Shown here: piece by piece, positions 1 through 8,794 of the stretch | Position numbering within the stretch: position 1 is the first letter of the stretch | Layout: each line of letters begins with the position of its first letter | NCBI GenBank assembly: GCA_903907985.1 | Contig: CAIVQG010000006.1 | Coordinates: 1-56,126, forward strand | From: an uncultured delta proteobacterium | GTDB lineage: Bacteria > Desulfobacterota > Syntrophia > Syntrophales > Smithellaceae | Reading direction: 5' to 3' | Length of the DNA: 56,126 bases | Notes under the pieces: generated by a model | The model's database searches: none | Told to the model about the DNA's origin: nothing | Seen by the model: only the letters and a program-made list of their open reading frames with translations | Translations under genes and position numbers: made by a program

Positions 1-146
1 GAGCACCCACCCGCTCATAACTGCTATTGATAAGAACTTACTTTTTCAGAAAGGGATTATATCAATTTATGTAATAATTTGCTTTTTAAGGAAGGGAGTA
101 TAGGAAAATTGTAATTTTATGTCAATGAAAACTAATCGGGCGATAA

Positions 147-180
147 AAAAGGTTGTCCTCCCCAGAGAAGACAACCTTTT
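147..180 (-). terminator. Hairpin terminator after the PCC/MmdA-type carboxyltransferase gene
   Basis: The arms AAAAGGTTGTC and GACAACCTTTT form an 11-bp stem around a 12-base loop, with an A-tract on the plus strand that reads as a T-tract on the minus strand. It lies 24 bases beyond the stop of the minus-strand carboxyltransferase gene. The first 146 bases of the window hold no gene I can support. Confidence 0.75.
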
Positions 181-203
181 AAATTTTGATGAATAGCTGG
201 TAT

Positions 204-1775
204 TTAAAGTGGGATGTTGTTGTGCTTTTTGGGCAGACGGACCTGCGTCTTGTCCTTAAAAGCATCGAGAATGGCTACGACGCGTTTTCTTGTCTCCCAT
301 GGGGAGATAATCTCCTCAATAATCCCCATGGATGCGGCAAAGTAGGGATTATTAAACTGCTCTTCATAGGCGGCAACCAACTCGCTTCTTTTTGCTCCTG
401 GATCCTCAGCATTCGCAATCTCCTGGCGATAAACAATGTTGCAGGCCCCCTCTGCGCCCATAACGGCGATTTCCGCAGATGGCCAAGCCATGACATAGTC
501 TGCCCCGAGTTGCTTACTGCACATGCCGATATAAGCGCCACCGTAATCTTTACGGGTCACAACGGTGATTTTGGGCACTGTGGCCTCGGAATAGGCATGA
601 AGAAGCTTAGCGCCATGACTGATGATCCCTGACCATTCCTGGACTGTTCCGGGCATATAACCGGGAACGTCGGAAAACGTCAGAAGGGGGATGTTGAAGG
701 CATCACAGAAACGGATGAAACGGGAAGCCTTGTCAGATGCGTTGACATCGAGGACTCCGGCTCCGAATTTAGGATTGTTGGCGATGACGCCAACCGTTTG
801 CCCCATTATCCGGATAAAGGCAACAAAGATATTTTTTGCCCATAACTCGTGTGGTTCGAATATTTCATTGTTGTCCGCCACGGCCATTACAACCTGCTTC
901 ATATCATAGCCCCTTGACGCCCGGTCAGGGATAATCTTATCCAGTTCCGGGCATTCCCGGTCGGGGCTATCCGTACAGGGGGCGACGGGAATGGGGCTGT
1001 GGCAACTGTCCGGAAGGTAGGAAAGAAGTATTTTTAACTTGTTGATGCAGTCCTCATCATTTTCCGTGGCGAAATGACAGACACCGCTCTTCGTGGCATG
1101 GGCCATCGCACCGCCGAGATCATCATGGGTCACTTCTTCGCCGATGACGGCCTTGATGACATCAGGACCGGTAATATACATGTAGGAACTTTTCTTAACC
1201 ATGAAGACCCAGTCCGTCAGCGCAGGGGAATACACGGCGCCGCCTGCAGTGGGTCCCATAATTGCAGTTATCTGGGGGATATAACCTGAACCGATGGTGT
1301 TGCGATAAAAAATCCCGCCGTAACCTTCCAGGGCCGGGACTCCTTCCTGAATCCGTGCGCCACCGGAGTCGTTCATCGACACAAATGGTTTCTTTGCATC
1401 AAGGGCCATATCCATGATCTTCCATATTTTCTTGGAATGCATCTCTCCAAGGCTTCCTCCGGCGCTGGTAAAATCCTGGGCTGCCGCATATACGGTCCGG
1501 CCGTTGACTTTGCCGAAACCAACGATGACTCCGTCGGCATTGATTTCCTTCTTATCCAGACCAAATAGTGTGGATCGATGTTTTACAAATAACTGGACTT
1601 CCTGAAAGGTTCCTTCATCATAAAACATCGCCAAACGCTCCCTGGCCGTCATCTTGCCCAGTTCATGTTGTTTCTTGATCATCTTTTCGCCGCCCATAGC
1701 CTTCAGGGCTTCTCTGCGGGCCTCGAATATACTGATCTTTTCTTCCGTTATTCCTTTAGTATTATCTTTTGCCAT
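204..1775 (-). CDS. Acyl-CoA carboxyltransferase subunit (propionyl-CoA carboxylase beta / methylmalonyl-CoA decarboxylase alpha type)
   Basis: A 523-aa biotin-dependent carboxyltransferase with two crotonase-fold halves. It moves CO2 between carboxybiotin and an acyl-CoA. The N-half carries the SGGARIQEG and GPTAGGAVYSPAL acyl-CoA and oxyanion motifs; the C-half has DYGGAYIGMCSK and EIAVMGAEGA, typical of PCC-beta and MmdA. Length matches the family (510-530 aa). The start is an ATG with AAGGAGAT about 9 bases upstream. It is last in the minus-strand acyl-CoA cluster but separated from it by 460 bp and a strong hairpin, so it probably has its own promoter. Substrate (propionyl/methylmalonyl against glutaconyl) cannot be decided from sequence. 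No biotin carboxylase or membrane decarboxylase subunit is encoded nearby. Confidence 0.9.
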   Translation of the reverse strand: MAKDNTKGITEEKISIFEARREALKAMGGEKMIKKQHELGKMTARERLAMFYDEGTFQEVQLFVKHRSTLFGLDKKEINADGVIVGFGKVNGRTVYAAAQDFTSAGGSLGEMHSKKIWKIMDMALDAKKPFVSMNDSGGARIQEGVPALEGYGGIFYRNTIGSGYIPQITAIMGPTAGGAVYSPALTDWVFMVKKSSYMYITGPDVIKAVIGEEVTHDDLGGAMAHATKSGVCHFATENDEDCINKLKILLSYLPDSCHSPIPVAPCTDSPDRECPELDKIIPDRASRGYDMKQVVMAVADNNEIFEPHELWAKNIFVAFIRIMGQTVGVIANNPKFGAGVLDVNASDKASRFIRFCDAFNIPLLTFSDVPGYMPGTVQEWSGIISHGAKLLHAYSEATVPKITVVTRKDYGGAYIGMCSKQLGADYVMAWPSAEIAVMGAEGACNIVYRQEIANAEDPGAKRSELVAAYEEQFNNPYFAASMGIIEEIISPWETRKRVVAILDAFKDKTQVRLPKKHNNIPL

Positions 1776-2179
1776 AAACCTAAAATCTCCTTATCTCCTA
1801 TTTATTCCTGTATACAAGGCAAATCGAATTCACCTAATTATTTTACCGATCAGTCAGATTCCCCGTAATAGTAAAGTTCGTATTGCGATTGAAATGGCTG
1901 TGTATTATAAACACCCTGCTGGAAATTATTACTAATAATACGCCCCCTGGCAAGTGCTGCGGCAAACTACCTGCAGTGATATACTGAGATGGCTGCAATG
2001 CAACATTATGTGTAGAATGCCGTACATTTGACCTTGGGGGTAGGGTTGCGGCCATGTTGACACTAAGGCATTCTGCCACAGATGTTTCCGTAATTCTGTC
2101 TTCAATACCTACAGTGGTTTCTAGAACACATAGTCATTTGAATCATTCATCTTCGTTAAAGGTTACAGAACATCATGAG
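1776..2179. other. Intergenic stretch without a recognisable gene
   Basis: About 400 bases between the carboxyltransferase gene and the hairpin that ends the upstream CoA-transferase gene. Short open frames occur on both strands but have no ribosome-binding site or family likeness. It presumably holds the promoter of the minus-strand carboxyltransferase gene; I could not pick out a convincing -35/-10 pair. Confidence 0.5.
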
Positions 2180-2215
2180 AAACAGTCCCTGGAGATACAT
2201 CTCCAGGGACTGTTT
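2180..2215 (-). terminator. Strong hairpin terminator after the CoA-transferase gene
   Basis: A perfect 15-bp inverted repeat (AAACAGTCCCTGGAG, 6-base loop, CTCCAGGGACTGTTT) 20 bases beyond the stop of the minus-strand CoA-transferase gene. The run of T after the stem is short. Confidence 0.75.
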
Positions 2216-2235
2216 AGACTAGCGATTACTCGCCG

Positions 2236-3570
2236 TTACCATTTCTTTCGCCAGATGTTCATTTTTTCCGCTTCTTTGATCAGGCCATCACGCAGATCCG
2301 GTGGGGCGATGTTGATCAGAGCCTCTGCTCTCTGCCAGGTGGATTTACCGGCCAGATCCGCTACGCCGTATTCCGTCACGATCAGGTGCGCCTGGGTGCG
2401 CGGCACGGTTACAATGGAACCCTGCGGCAACATAGGTACGATGCGGGATTTTTTTGCGCCTGTCTTTTTGTCTGTGTAGGCGGCGTTGCAGCAGATGAAG
2501 GATACGCCTCCATTAGACATGTAGGCGCCGGTGGCGTAATCCAACTGTCCGCCGGTGCCGCTGATGTGGCGCGGTCCCGAGGACTCGGAGGAAACCTGAC
2601 CGAACAGATCTACTTCGACACAGGCGTTGATGGAAACCATGTTGTCATTCTGGGCCATTATATGTGGTGCATTGGTGTAGGAGACAGGATAGGATGCCAG
2701 AGAGGGGTTCTCGTTAAGCCAGTCATACAGGAACTGGCTGCCGGCTGCAAAGGCATAAGCACTCTTGTTCTTGTCTATGCCCTTCTTCTTGTTAGTCAGT
2801 TTGCCGGCCTCGTACATGTGGAAGTAGGCATCCACCAGCATCTCTGTGTGGCAACCCAGGTCTTTAAGATCTGAGTGAGCAAGCTGGCTGCCGATATAAT
2901 TGGGCAAACCGCCGATGCCGAGCTGAATGCAGGCGCCATTGGGGATTAGGGGGACGATGTGTGCAGCGATCTGCTTGTCGATTTCAGTCGGTGCAGCCGG
3001 TGGGATGACCTCTATCTTGGAATCAAACTCGACCACGTAATCGACTTCCGAAATGTGTATGGTCTCTTCGGCGCCACCCATAGCCCAGGGAAGCAACGGA
3101 TTAACTTCAAGGATGATCTTCTTGGCAACATCCGCGACTGCGCGTACTGCAGCGTTTCCCATGTGAGTACTGAAGAAGCCGTCCTTGTCCATCTTGCTTA
3201 CCCGGAGCATAGCAACATCGAGACTCTTTATGCTCTTTCTGTAGAACAGGGGCTGGTTGCGGAAGATCATGGGGTGGTAATAGCAGCGGCCAAGATCGTG
3301 TTTCTTGCGATCGTAACCAGAAAAATGCCAGTTGTTTAATGTGAAGACTTTCCCCTCGGGGTCTGCTTCGAGACAGGCGTGGGCGCTCAGGCTCAAACAG
3401 TGGCGAATATTGATGTCCTTGAGTTCGTCCTTACGGGCCGCAAGGGCGCTGTCCAGACCAACCGGCTTGGTATGACCGAATCCGTAATCAATCCAGTCTC
3501 CACTTTTGACCACACTAACCGCTTTTTCGGGGCTAACAAGTTTACTTTTGTACTGTTCCGCATACGACAT
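2236..3570 (-). CDS. Acetyl-CoA hydrolase/transferase family CoA-transferase (butyryl-CoA:acetate or 4-hydroxybutyrate type)
   Basis: A 444-aa class I CoA-transferase of the Cat1/But/4-hydroxybutyrate CoA-transferase family. Such enzymes exchange CoA between an acyl-CoA and a carboxylate such as acetate through a glutamyl-CoA thioester. The C-terminal half has the glycine-rich loop GIGGLPNYIG (about 218-227) followed by HTEM, where E243 is the expected catalytic glutamate, and a late SGTGGQLDY motif. Length fits the family. The gene lies between two hairpins (about 3759-3792 upstream, 2180-2215 downstream), so it is likely a separate transcription unit. In this cluster it could activate the starting acid or release the acyl product from CoA; the substrate is not determinable here. 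Confidence 0.88.
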   Translation of the reverse strand: MSYAEQYKSKLVSPEKAVSVVKSGDWIDYGFGHTKPVGLDSALAARKDELKDINIRHCLSLSAHACLEADPEGKVFTLNNWHFSGYDRKKHDLGRCYYHPMIFRNQPLFYRKSIKSLDVAMLRVSKMDKDGFFSTHMGNAAVRAVADVAKKIILEVNPLLPWAMGGAEETIHISEVDYVVEFDSKIEVIPPAAPTEIDKQIAAHIVPLIPNGACIQLGIGGLPNYIGSQLAHSDLKDLGCHTEMLVDAYFHMYEAGKLTNKKKGIDKNKSAYAFAAGSQFLYDWLNENPSLASYPVSYTNAPHIMAQNDNMVSINACVEVDLFGQVSSESSGPRHISGTGGQLDYATGAYMSNGGVSFICCNAAYTDKKTGAKKSRIVPMLPQGSIVTVPRTQAHLIVTEYGVADLAGKSTWQRAEALINIAPPDLRDGLIKEAEKMNIWRKKW

Positions 3571-3758
3571 AGAACTACCTCCCTTTTTTTTTTGGTCTTC
3601 AAATCTAGTTTACTGGGTTGACTAAAGCGATACCGTTCACTGATAAAACTCACACAAAGAAACGTTTCTTATCAACTCATCGATACCACCAACAACTCGG
3701 GTAATACTCTCCCAAACCCTGTCTTTTAATTATAGCGACTGTTTAGCTTTTTATTACA

Positions 3759-3792
3759 AAAGGCCGGACCTTCTTGTGAAGCTCCGGCCTTT
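3759..3792 (-). terminator. Hairpin terminator after the biotin carrier gene
   Basis: AAAGGCCGGA pairs with TCCGGCCTTT; the intervening bases pair further (CTTC/GAAG), giving a GC-rich stem with A/T tails on both sides. It follows the stop of the minus-strand biotin carrier gene by 20 bases and separates it from the CoA-transferase gene. Confidence 0.75.
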
Positions 3793-3811
3793 CTTCTGTT
3801 ACCTCAATTTA

Positions 3812-4027
3812 CTATTCAAGAATGACCAGCACTTGATTTGTATCAACCTTGTCTTTTTCTTTTACCTTGATTTCTTTGACTGTACCTGCAGCCGCTGAGC
3901 AAATGGGATTCTCCATTTTCATGGCTTCCAGAATAATCAGCTCGTCATCGACTTGGACCTTATCACCAACGTTAACCAGAATCTCGGCAATTGTCCCCGG
4001 CATATGTGCTACAACTTCTACTGCCAT
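3812..4027 (-). CDS. Biotin carboxyl carrier protein, minimal biotinyl domain
   Basis: A 71-aa protein that is only a biotinyl/lipoyl-attachment domain. The biotinylation motif EAMKMEN has its acceptor lysine at residue 37, and glycines flank it at the expected hairpin turns (VGDKV, AAGTV). Start is an ATG with a clear AGGAGG upstream. It lacks the Pro/Ala-rich linker and N-terminal segment of AccB or GcdC, so it resembles the small carriers of carboxyltransferase systems (PycB/MmdC ends, 1.3S type). As the only carrier in the window it is the likely partner of the two carboxyltransferases encoded on either side of it. Confidence 0.92.
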   Translation of the reverse strand: MAVEVVAHMPGTIAEILVNVGDKVQVDDELIILEAMKMENPICSAAAGTVKEIKVKEKDKVDTNQVLVILE

Positions 4028-4140
4028 TGTTTTACCTCCTTAATATTTTAAAACATCATGCATACATAACTATGCACTTGTTAGACAGATTTAAAACTGC
4101 CGGGGGATTTTACCCCCCGCAGAACAGGCTTCCAGGCCTT

Positions 4141-5331
4141 TTATTTTTTCCAGATCGGATCTGCCGGACCCCAATTTTTGGGCAGTATCGCCTTTGCCGG
4201 CCATTCCGCCGGGGCATTCTGCCCGGGTTTTTCACCGGCTTTCTCGATCAGCTTTTTCAAACCGGGACGGGCAAATTTCATATGACCAGCCTTGACGGTC
4301 CGGCCATTGTAAATGACTTCCGAGCGCAGATGGCCTCCCATGGTCTTCTCCATCTTTTTGCCCAGCCACAAAACGCGGTCTACATCAAAGCCATGCTCGA
4401 TGCCAAGTTCATCAATCTGGACAAGCAGATCTTCCAGGCAGATGAGACCGACAAAGCGGGGATCTTCGTAATAGTAATCGCCGGTGCCCCGGATCGGGCT
4501 GTCGTCAAGGAAGTTTGCCGGCTGGCCACCCAGTCCGCCCAAAGTTCCCTCGAACCGCGTGAAACCGGCCATCAGAGCTGCCAGGATCGATGACGAGGCA
4601 ACACGTTTCGTCTCATGGAGATGGAGCAGATGCGCCTCGGGATTAGGCATTGCATCCATAACCATGGAACAATAGCGGTAAACATCAGCCGCGTTGGCGG
4701 AGCCGTCGTGGTCGGCATGCTCGATGTCATGAGCGCCGATGGAAAACCACCGTTTGGTAAACTCCACGGCATCTTCCATTTTGGTAGCGCCACTGATGGG
4801 GCTACCCCAAATTGTGCTCACGGTACCGCACATCTTGAGGCCGGCATCCCTGGCTTTGGCTATGCACTTCTCAGCTTCTCTCCAGTACTGAGAAAGGGTC
4901 GTTCCGGAATTGGCAAAGTGATGCTCCGGATCTGTGGACACCATCATGAGAATGCGGTCGGGACCGATCCCTTGCTTCTTCAATTCAATGGCCCTGTCTA
5001 CGGCGGATTCCCGGATCGTAACGGCCGTCATCACAATCTCGCCATAATTGATCCCCGCCTTTCCACAGCGCTTTTTGAACTCGTCGCTGCGTAATGCCGT
5101 CAATATCATTTCCGCATCGGCAAACTGCGGCGTGGTAACTGCGCTACCCAGATTAGTTACTTCGATTTCTTTAGCCCCGGCCAGAATCATTTCCTGACCG
5201 TAGAAAATCTTGGCTTGCGTCGAAATGAATTTTTCACAATGCTGGAAACCATCTCTGATGGTAATATCACCAATGGTCACCTTTTTGGGCATCCTTGGAA
5301 AAATTTTCCAAAGGTCATACTCTGTTGCCAT
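4141..5331 (-). CDS. HMG-CoA-lyase-like DRE-TIM metallolyase lacking the catalytic cysteine
   Basis: A 396-aa TIM-barrel protein of the HMG-CoA lyase / pyruvate carboxyltransferase superfamily. The metal- and carbonyl-binding motif at the end of the first strand is IRDGFQ (R26, D27) and the HxH metal pair is HLHETK (H237, H239). In HMG-CoA lyases the loop GLGGCPY supplies the general-acid cysteine; here the corresponding loop reads GLGGQPAN, with Gln at residue 270, and is followed by an insertion before the EDL segment. The protein is about 80-100 aa longer than ordinary HMG-CoA lyases. Fold and metal site are well supported; classical HMG-CoA cleavage is not. It lies 34 bases after the crotonase gene, so the two are probably cotranscribed and act in sequence. 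Confidence 0.8.
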   Translation of the reverse strand: MATEYDLWKIFPRMPKKVTIGDITIRDGFQHCEKFISTQAKIFYGQEMILAGAKEIEVTNLGSAVTTPQFADAEMILTALRSDEFKKRCGKAGINYGEIVMTAVTIRESAVDRAIELKKQGIGPDRILMMVSTDPEHHFANSGTTLSQYWREAEKCIAKARDAGLKMCGTVSTIWGSPISGATKMEDAVEFTKRWFSIGAHDIEHADHDGSANAADVYRYCSMVMDAMPNPEAHLLHLHETKRVASSSILAALMAGFTRFEGTLGGLGGQPANFLDDSPIRGTGDYYYEDPRFVGLICLEDLLVQIDELGIEHGFDVDRVLWLGKKMEKTMGGHLRSEVIYNGRTVKAGHMKFARPGLKKLIEKAGEKPGQNAPAEWPAKAILPKNWGPADPIWKK

Positions 5332-5365
5332 AAATTTACTCCTCCAAAATATTAAGAGTTATTTT

Positions 5366-6166
5366 TTATTCGCCTTTAAATACCGGTTTGCGCTTCTCCG
5401 CAAAAGCAGCCAGGGCTTCCAGGCGATCCTTCGTGGGAATAGTCACTTCATAGGCTTTGGATTCCAGCGGCAGAGCCACTCCAAGACTTGCTTCCGATCC
5501 GTAATTAAGGGCAAATTTGGCCTGTGCAACCCCGATGGGACCGTTCTTGGCAATCTCGCGTGCCAGCTCGAGCGCCGCATTCATCAACTCATCCGGTTCT
5601 ACAACCTTACTTACCAAGCCGATGTCCAGTGCTGTCTGGGCGTTAATCCTTCGCGCCGTATAGATCAATTCCTTTGCCTTGGCAACGCCGACGATTCTAG
5701 GAAGTCTCTGCGTTCCACCTGCACCAGGAATAATCGCCAAGCTCGTTTCTGTAAGACCCATAATCACGTTGGACGATGCAATGCGGAGATCACAAGCCAA
5801 CGCTATTTCTGTTCCACCGCCGAAGGCAAAGCCGTTGATTGCGGCTATCACCGGCACACGAACCTGCTCCACAGCGGTAAAAGTGCTACGTATGGTGAAA
5901 ATAAAACGGCGAACCTGATCTTGTGTTAAGGTCCTTCTTTCTTTCAGATCTGCACCCGTTGAGAAAGACCACTTTTTCGGATCATCACCCGATTTAGCGC
6001 CGGTGATGATGATGCACCGCAGATCGAGATCAAAGTTGGCCTCCCGGATCACGTCAGCCAAGACGGACAATAGATCGAAATTAAAACAGTTCATGGCTTC
6101 AGGCCGATTCAGCGTCAGAATCAGGATGCCGTCATCGGTTCTTTCTTGTAACAACATATCTGCCAT
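5366..6166 (-). CDS. Enoyl-CoA hydratase/isomerase family protein, methylglutaconyl-CoA hydratase-like
   Basis: A 266-aa crotonase. It shows the oxyanion-hole motifs STGADLKER (about 70-78) and NGFAFGGGTEIALACD (about 111-126) and the ETSLAIIPGAGGTQRLPR segment carrying the second catalytic acid. The GADLKER and AKELIYTARRINAQ stretches resemble AUH/LiuC methylglutaconyl-CoA hydratases more than generic crotonases. Start is an ATG preceded by AAGGAGAAAT. It lies 35 bases downstream of the MCC-beta-like carboxyltransferase gene and 34 upstream of the HMG-CoA-lyase-like gene, an arrangement recalling leucine/isovalerate (liu) clusters. Hydration of a branched or dicarboxylic enoyl-CoA is inferred from this context. 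Confidence 0.88.
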   Translation of the reverse strand: MADMLLQERTDDGILILTLNRPEAMNCFNFDLLSVLADVIREANFDLDLRCIIITGAKSGDDPKKWSFSTGADLKERRTLTQDQVRRFIFTIRSTFTAVEQVRVPVIAAINGFAFGGGTEIALACDLRIASSNVIMGLTETSLAIIPGAGGTQRLPRIVGVAKAKELIYTARRINAQTALDIGLVSKVVEPDELMNAALELAREIAKNGPIGVAQAKFALNYGSEASLGVALPLESKAYEVTIPTKDRLEALAAFAEKRKPVFKGE

Positions 6167-6201
6167 AATGATTTCTCCTTTCTTCGTACTGCTCTGTATC
6201 G

Positions 6202-7881
6202 TTAGACCTTAAGATCTCCCCAAATGGATTCTTTAATGGGCACACGAAGTGCAAGCTCGAAGCCTCTGGCTATCTTGTTGCGTGCTTCATTGAAGGCCAC
6301 AACGCCATCATGGAACAGCAGTGAGCCAGTAAAGAAAGGATGACCCTCTGAGTCGTAGCGATCGCGCATCATCTGGCGAAATTGTGCCATTTCTTCCTCA
6401 TTCACCACGCCGCCCTTGTCGATAATGTTCTTCCGGCGAACCGTTTCCACGATGAAGCCCGCCGTCTCACCGGACATAACAGTCGTGCGACCTCTCATGT
6501 TGGTAAAGGCAAATCTCGGCTTAAAGGCCCTTCCGCACATCCCGTAGTTAGCCGCCCCATGATCGGGACCGATAACATAGGTGATCTTTGGTGTATCCAA
6601 ACAAGTACAAGCACGCACCATATCGGAACCATATTTACCAATACCACCCCATTCCTCAGCCTTGCCGACCATGTATCCTGGTGATCCCTGGAGGAAGAGC
6701 ACAGGCAGTTTTGAGTTGCCGCATCGGATCATCCATTCGGTCGCCTTTCTTGCCGCGTCGATATAGATAACACCGCTTGCATTAGAGGCGATGACTCCAA
6801 CAGGAATCCCCTTCATCCACATTTTACCGGCGATGACGGAATCACCGCGCCCGGGACCATAGGTGGGTTTATACTCATGGAAGTAGCTGTCGTCAGCCAG
6901 ACACTTGATGGTGTCCTTAATATTGATGTACTGATAGGTGTCAACGGGTGTACTGCGCATCATCTCGCTGAAATCGAACTTAGGTTCTCTTGATTCCCGA
7001 CGTTCGATGCAAAGCTTATTTGACGGTTCAAATTCCATCATGGCGCGCAGCTTTGCAATACCTTCCTCCTGGCTCCTGACAAAATGATCGCAACCGCCGG
7101 AGTGCTGCGTATGAACATAGGCGCCACCCAGATCTTCCGGAGAAACAGTTTCACCGATGGCTGATTTAACCATAGGAGGACCGGCCAGGAATGCGTAAGC
7201 CATCTTCTCGATCATGATCGATTCGGATGCCAGATAAACGATATAGGCGCCACCTGCGGTGTTGCCGCCGGTAGACAGTGTATACTGACGGATTCCCTTG
7301 GCGGACATACGGCACATATTGTAAAACATGGTTCCAAAATGTCCGTCATCGGCAAAACAGCCAAGTTGCAGGGGAAGGTTTATGCCGCCGGAGTCGGCCA
7401 TATAGATGCAAGGAAGTTCACATTGTTCGGCAATCGCCTGGGCGCGCATATGTTTTTTCAGGGTTATGGGGAAATAGGTGCCCGCGGCATAACGATTTTC
7501 ATTGGCAAAGATCATGCAATCTCTACCCATGACGGTGCCAACACCGGTAACCACACCGCCGCCGGGAATATGGCCTCGCTTCTCCGATTCATAAATTTCG
7601 CCGCCGTAAAGTTTCTTCTTTCCAATGTCGTAACCTGCATCAAGACCAAGTTCATACAACTCCGTTCCCGGATCGATAAGCATATTTATCAGTTCACGCA
7701 TCGTTTTTTTGCCCTGTTTGGCCAAGCGGGCCACCTGCTCGTTACCGCCAATATTGTATGCCTCAGCACGATGTTTTAACAGAATCTCGTCTTGAGCCTG
7801 CCAGAAAGCCAGGTTTTTTTCTCGCTCCGCTGCAAGACGCTCGGTTCTCGATAATCTTGGTTTTTTCTCTTCTTCCGACAT
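6202..7881 (-). CDS. Biotin-dependent carboxyltransferase, methylcrotonyl-CoA carboxylase beta / glutaconyl-CoA decarboxylase alpha-like
   Basis: A 559-aa two-domain crotonase-fold carboxyltransferase. The N-half contains YMADSGGINLP, DDGHFGTMFYN, RMSAKGI and GGNTAGGAYIVYLASES, an order and wording close to MCC-beta (LiuB). The C-half has GSPGYMVG and GAANYGMCGRAF. It is longer than PCC-beta and near the size of GcdA and MCC-beta. An AGGAGG lies just upstream of the ATG. It is flanked by glutaconate CoA-transferase genes upstream and a hydratase gene downstream. It could carboxylate an enoyl-CoA or, with a Na+-pumping subunit encoded elsewhere, decarboxylate a glutaconyl-CoA type compound. 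Direction and substrate remain open. Confidence 0.85.
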   Translation of the reverse strand: MSEEEKKPRLSRTERLAAEREKNLAFWQAQDEILLKHRAEAYNIGGNEQVARLAKQGKKTMRELINMLIDPGTELYELGLDAGYDIGKKKLYGGEIYESEKRGHIPGGGVVTGVGTVMGRDCMIFANENRYAAGTYFPITLKKHMRAQAIAEQCELPCIYMADSGGINLPLQLGCFADDGHFGTMFYNMCRMSAKGIRQYTLSTGGNTAGGAYIVYLASESIMIEKMAYAFLAGPPMVKSAIGETVSPEDLGGAYVHTQHSGGCDHFVRSQEEGIAKLRAMMEFEPSNKLCIERRESREPKFDFSEMMRSTPVDTYQYINIKDTIKCLADDSYFHEYKPTYGPGRGDSVIAGKMWMKGIPVGVIASNASGVIYIDAARKATEWMIRCGNSKLPVLFLQGSPGYMVGKAEEWGGIGKYGSDMVRACTCLDTPKITYVIGPDHGAANYGMCGRAFKPRFAFTNMRGRTTVMSGETAGFIVETVRRKNIIDKGGVVNEEEMAQFRQMMRDRYDSEGHPFFTGSLLFHDGVVAFNEARNKIARGFELALRVPIKESIWGDLKV

Positions 7882-7951
7882 GTAACCCTCCTATGAGATT
7901 TTTGATAATGACTTTATTTATTTGTTAACGAATTCAGCAATAGCCCATCGC

Positions 7952-7987
7952 AAACAAACATGTCTGACTATACGGACATGTTTGTTT
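7952..7987. repeat. 13-bp inverted repeat between gctB and the carboxyltransferase gene
   Basis: AAACAAACATGTC and GACATGTTTGTTT form a perfect 13-bp hairpin with a 10-base loop in the 125-bp gap between gctB and the next gene. It could be a partial terminator or processing hairpin that sets different levels of the CoA-transferase and carboxyltransferase, or a protein-binding palindrome. Confidence 0.6.
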
Positions 7988-8006
7988 ACGATTTGTTGAT
8001 AAAAAA

Positions 8007-8777
8007 CTACCTGCCGATGACGTATCGATACGGGTCTATCTCCTCCCGCAGGATAGTTAATTCATGTTTTGTCGGAGGTTTGTTCTCTACGATCTTTTTA
8101 GCCTTCAAAAGTTCAAAACCACAATTATTCTGAACATCTTTTTCGGAATAACCGGGGTTGACCGCAATAAGCCGCATCCTCTTCGATTCCTCTTCAAAAT
8201 CCATCACTGCCATATTGGTAATGATCTTGTAAGGACCTGCTCCTAATGGAAGACCTGATTTTGCCCTCGAGTCACCACCCGTCAGCCAGCCCGGCGTCGT
8301 TATATATTGACATTTTTCGGTAAATCGTTTGGAATCCTGTGGCGTCATGACCATCATGCGCCAACAGAAGGATGCAAAATCATTAGCTCCGCCGCTACCG
8401 GGGAATCGTACCTTCGGTTTCTGATGGTCGGGACCGATCCTCGTGGAATTCAAATTCCCGTACATATCAATCTGGGCCCCGCCTAGGAAGGTATAATCCA
8501 GCATTCCCCGGCAGGCTGTCTCCATAACTTCGCACATGCCGCTCGCCATGACGGCCTTATATGTCGTTCTGGAATCACCGACAGATATGGGCATTTCAGG
8601 GATCAAGGGAGCAGCCCCGCCTGCCTCAAAAAATATTACCAGACTTGGTGAATGAGCCTTTTGTGCAAGCATCGCCGCCGCACAAGGCGCACCCGTTCCT
8701 ACTCCGACAGAGGAACCGTCTTCCAATTCCCTTGCCGCACTGCATATCATTAGTTCCATGGTATTATAATCAGCCAT
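8007..8777 (-). CDS. gctB: Glutaconate CoA-transferase family protein, subunit B
   Basis: A 256-aa beta subunit of a class I CoA-transferase (GctB family). The glycine loop VGVGTGAP lies at about 24-31 and the segment VIFFEAGGAAP puts Glu at residue 51, where GctB enzymes carry the glutamate that forms the acyl-CoA intermediate. Retention of this Glu favours a working CoA-transferase over the related AibA/AibB-type decarboxylases. AGGAGG precedes the ATG by about 9 bases. The gene starts 17 bases after gctA, so the subunits are cotranscribed. The acid activated (glutaconate, methylglutaconate or another dicarboxylate) is not decided by sequence. Confidence 0.85.
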   Translation of the reverse strand: MADYNTMELMICSAARELEDGSSVGVGTGAPCAAAMLAQKAHSPSLVIFFEAGGAAPLIPEMPISVGDSRTTYKAVMASGMCEVMETACRGMLDYTFLGGAQIDMYGNLNSTRIGPDHQKPKVRFPGSGGANDFASFCWRMMVMTPQDSKRFTEKCQYITTPGWLTGGDSRAKSGLPLGAGPYKIITNMAVMDFEEESKRMRLIAVNPGYSEKDVQNNCGFELLKAKKIVENKPPTKHELTILREEIDPYRYVIGR

Positions 8778-8794
8778 ATAGCATATCCTCCTCG

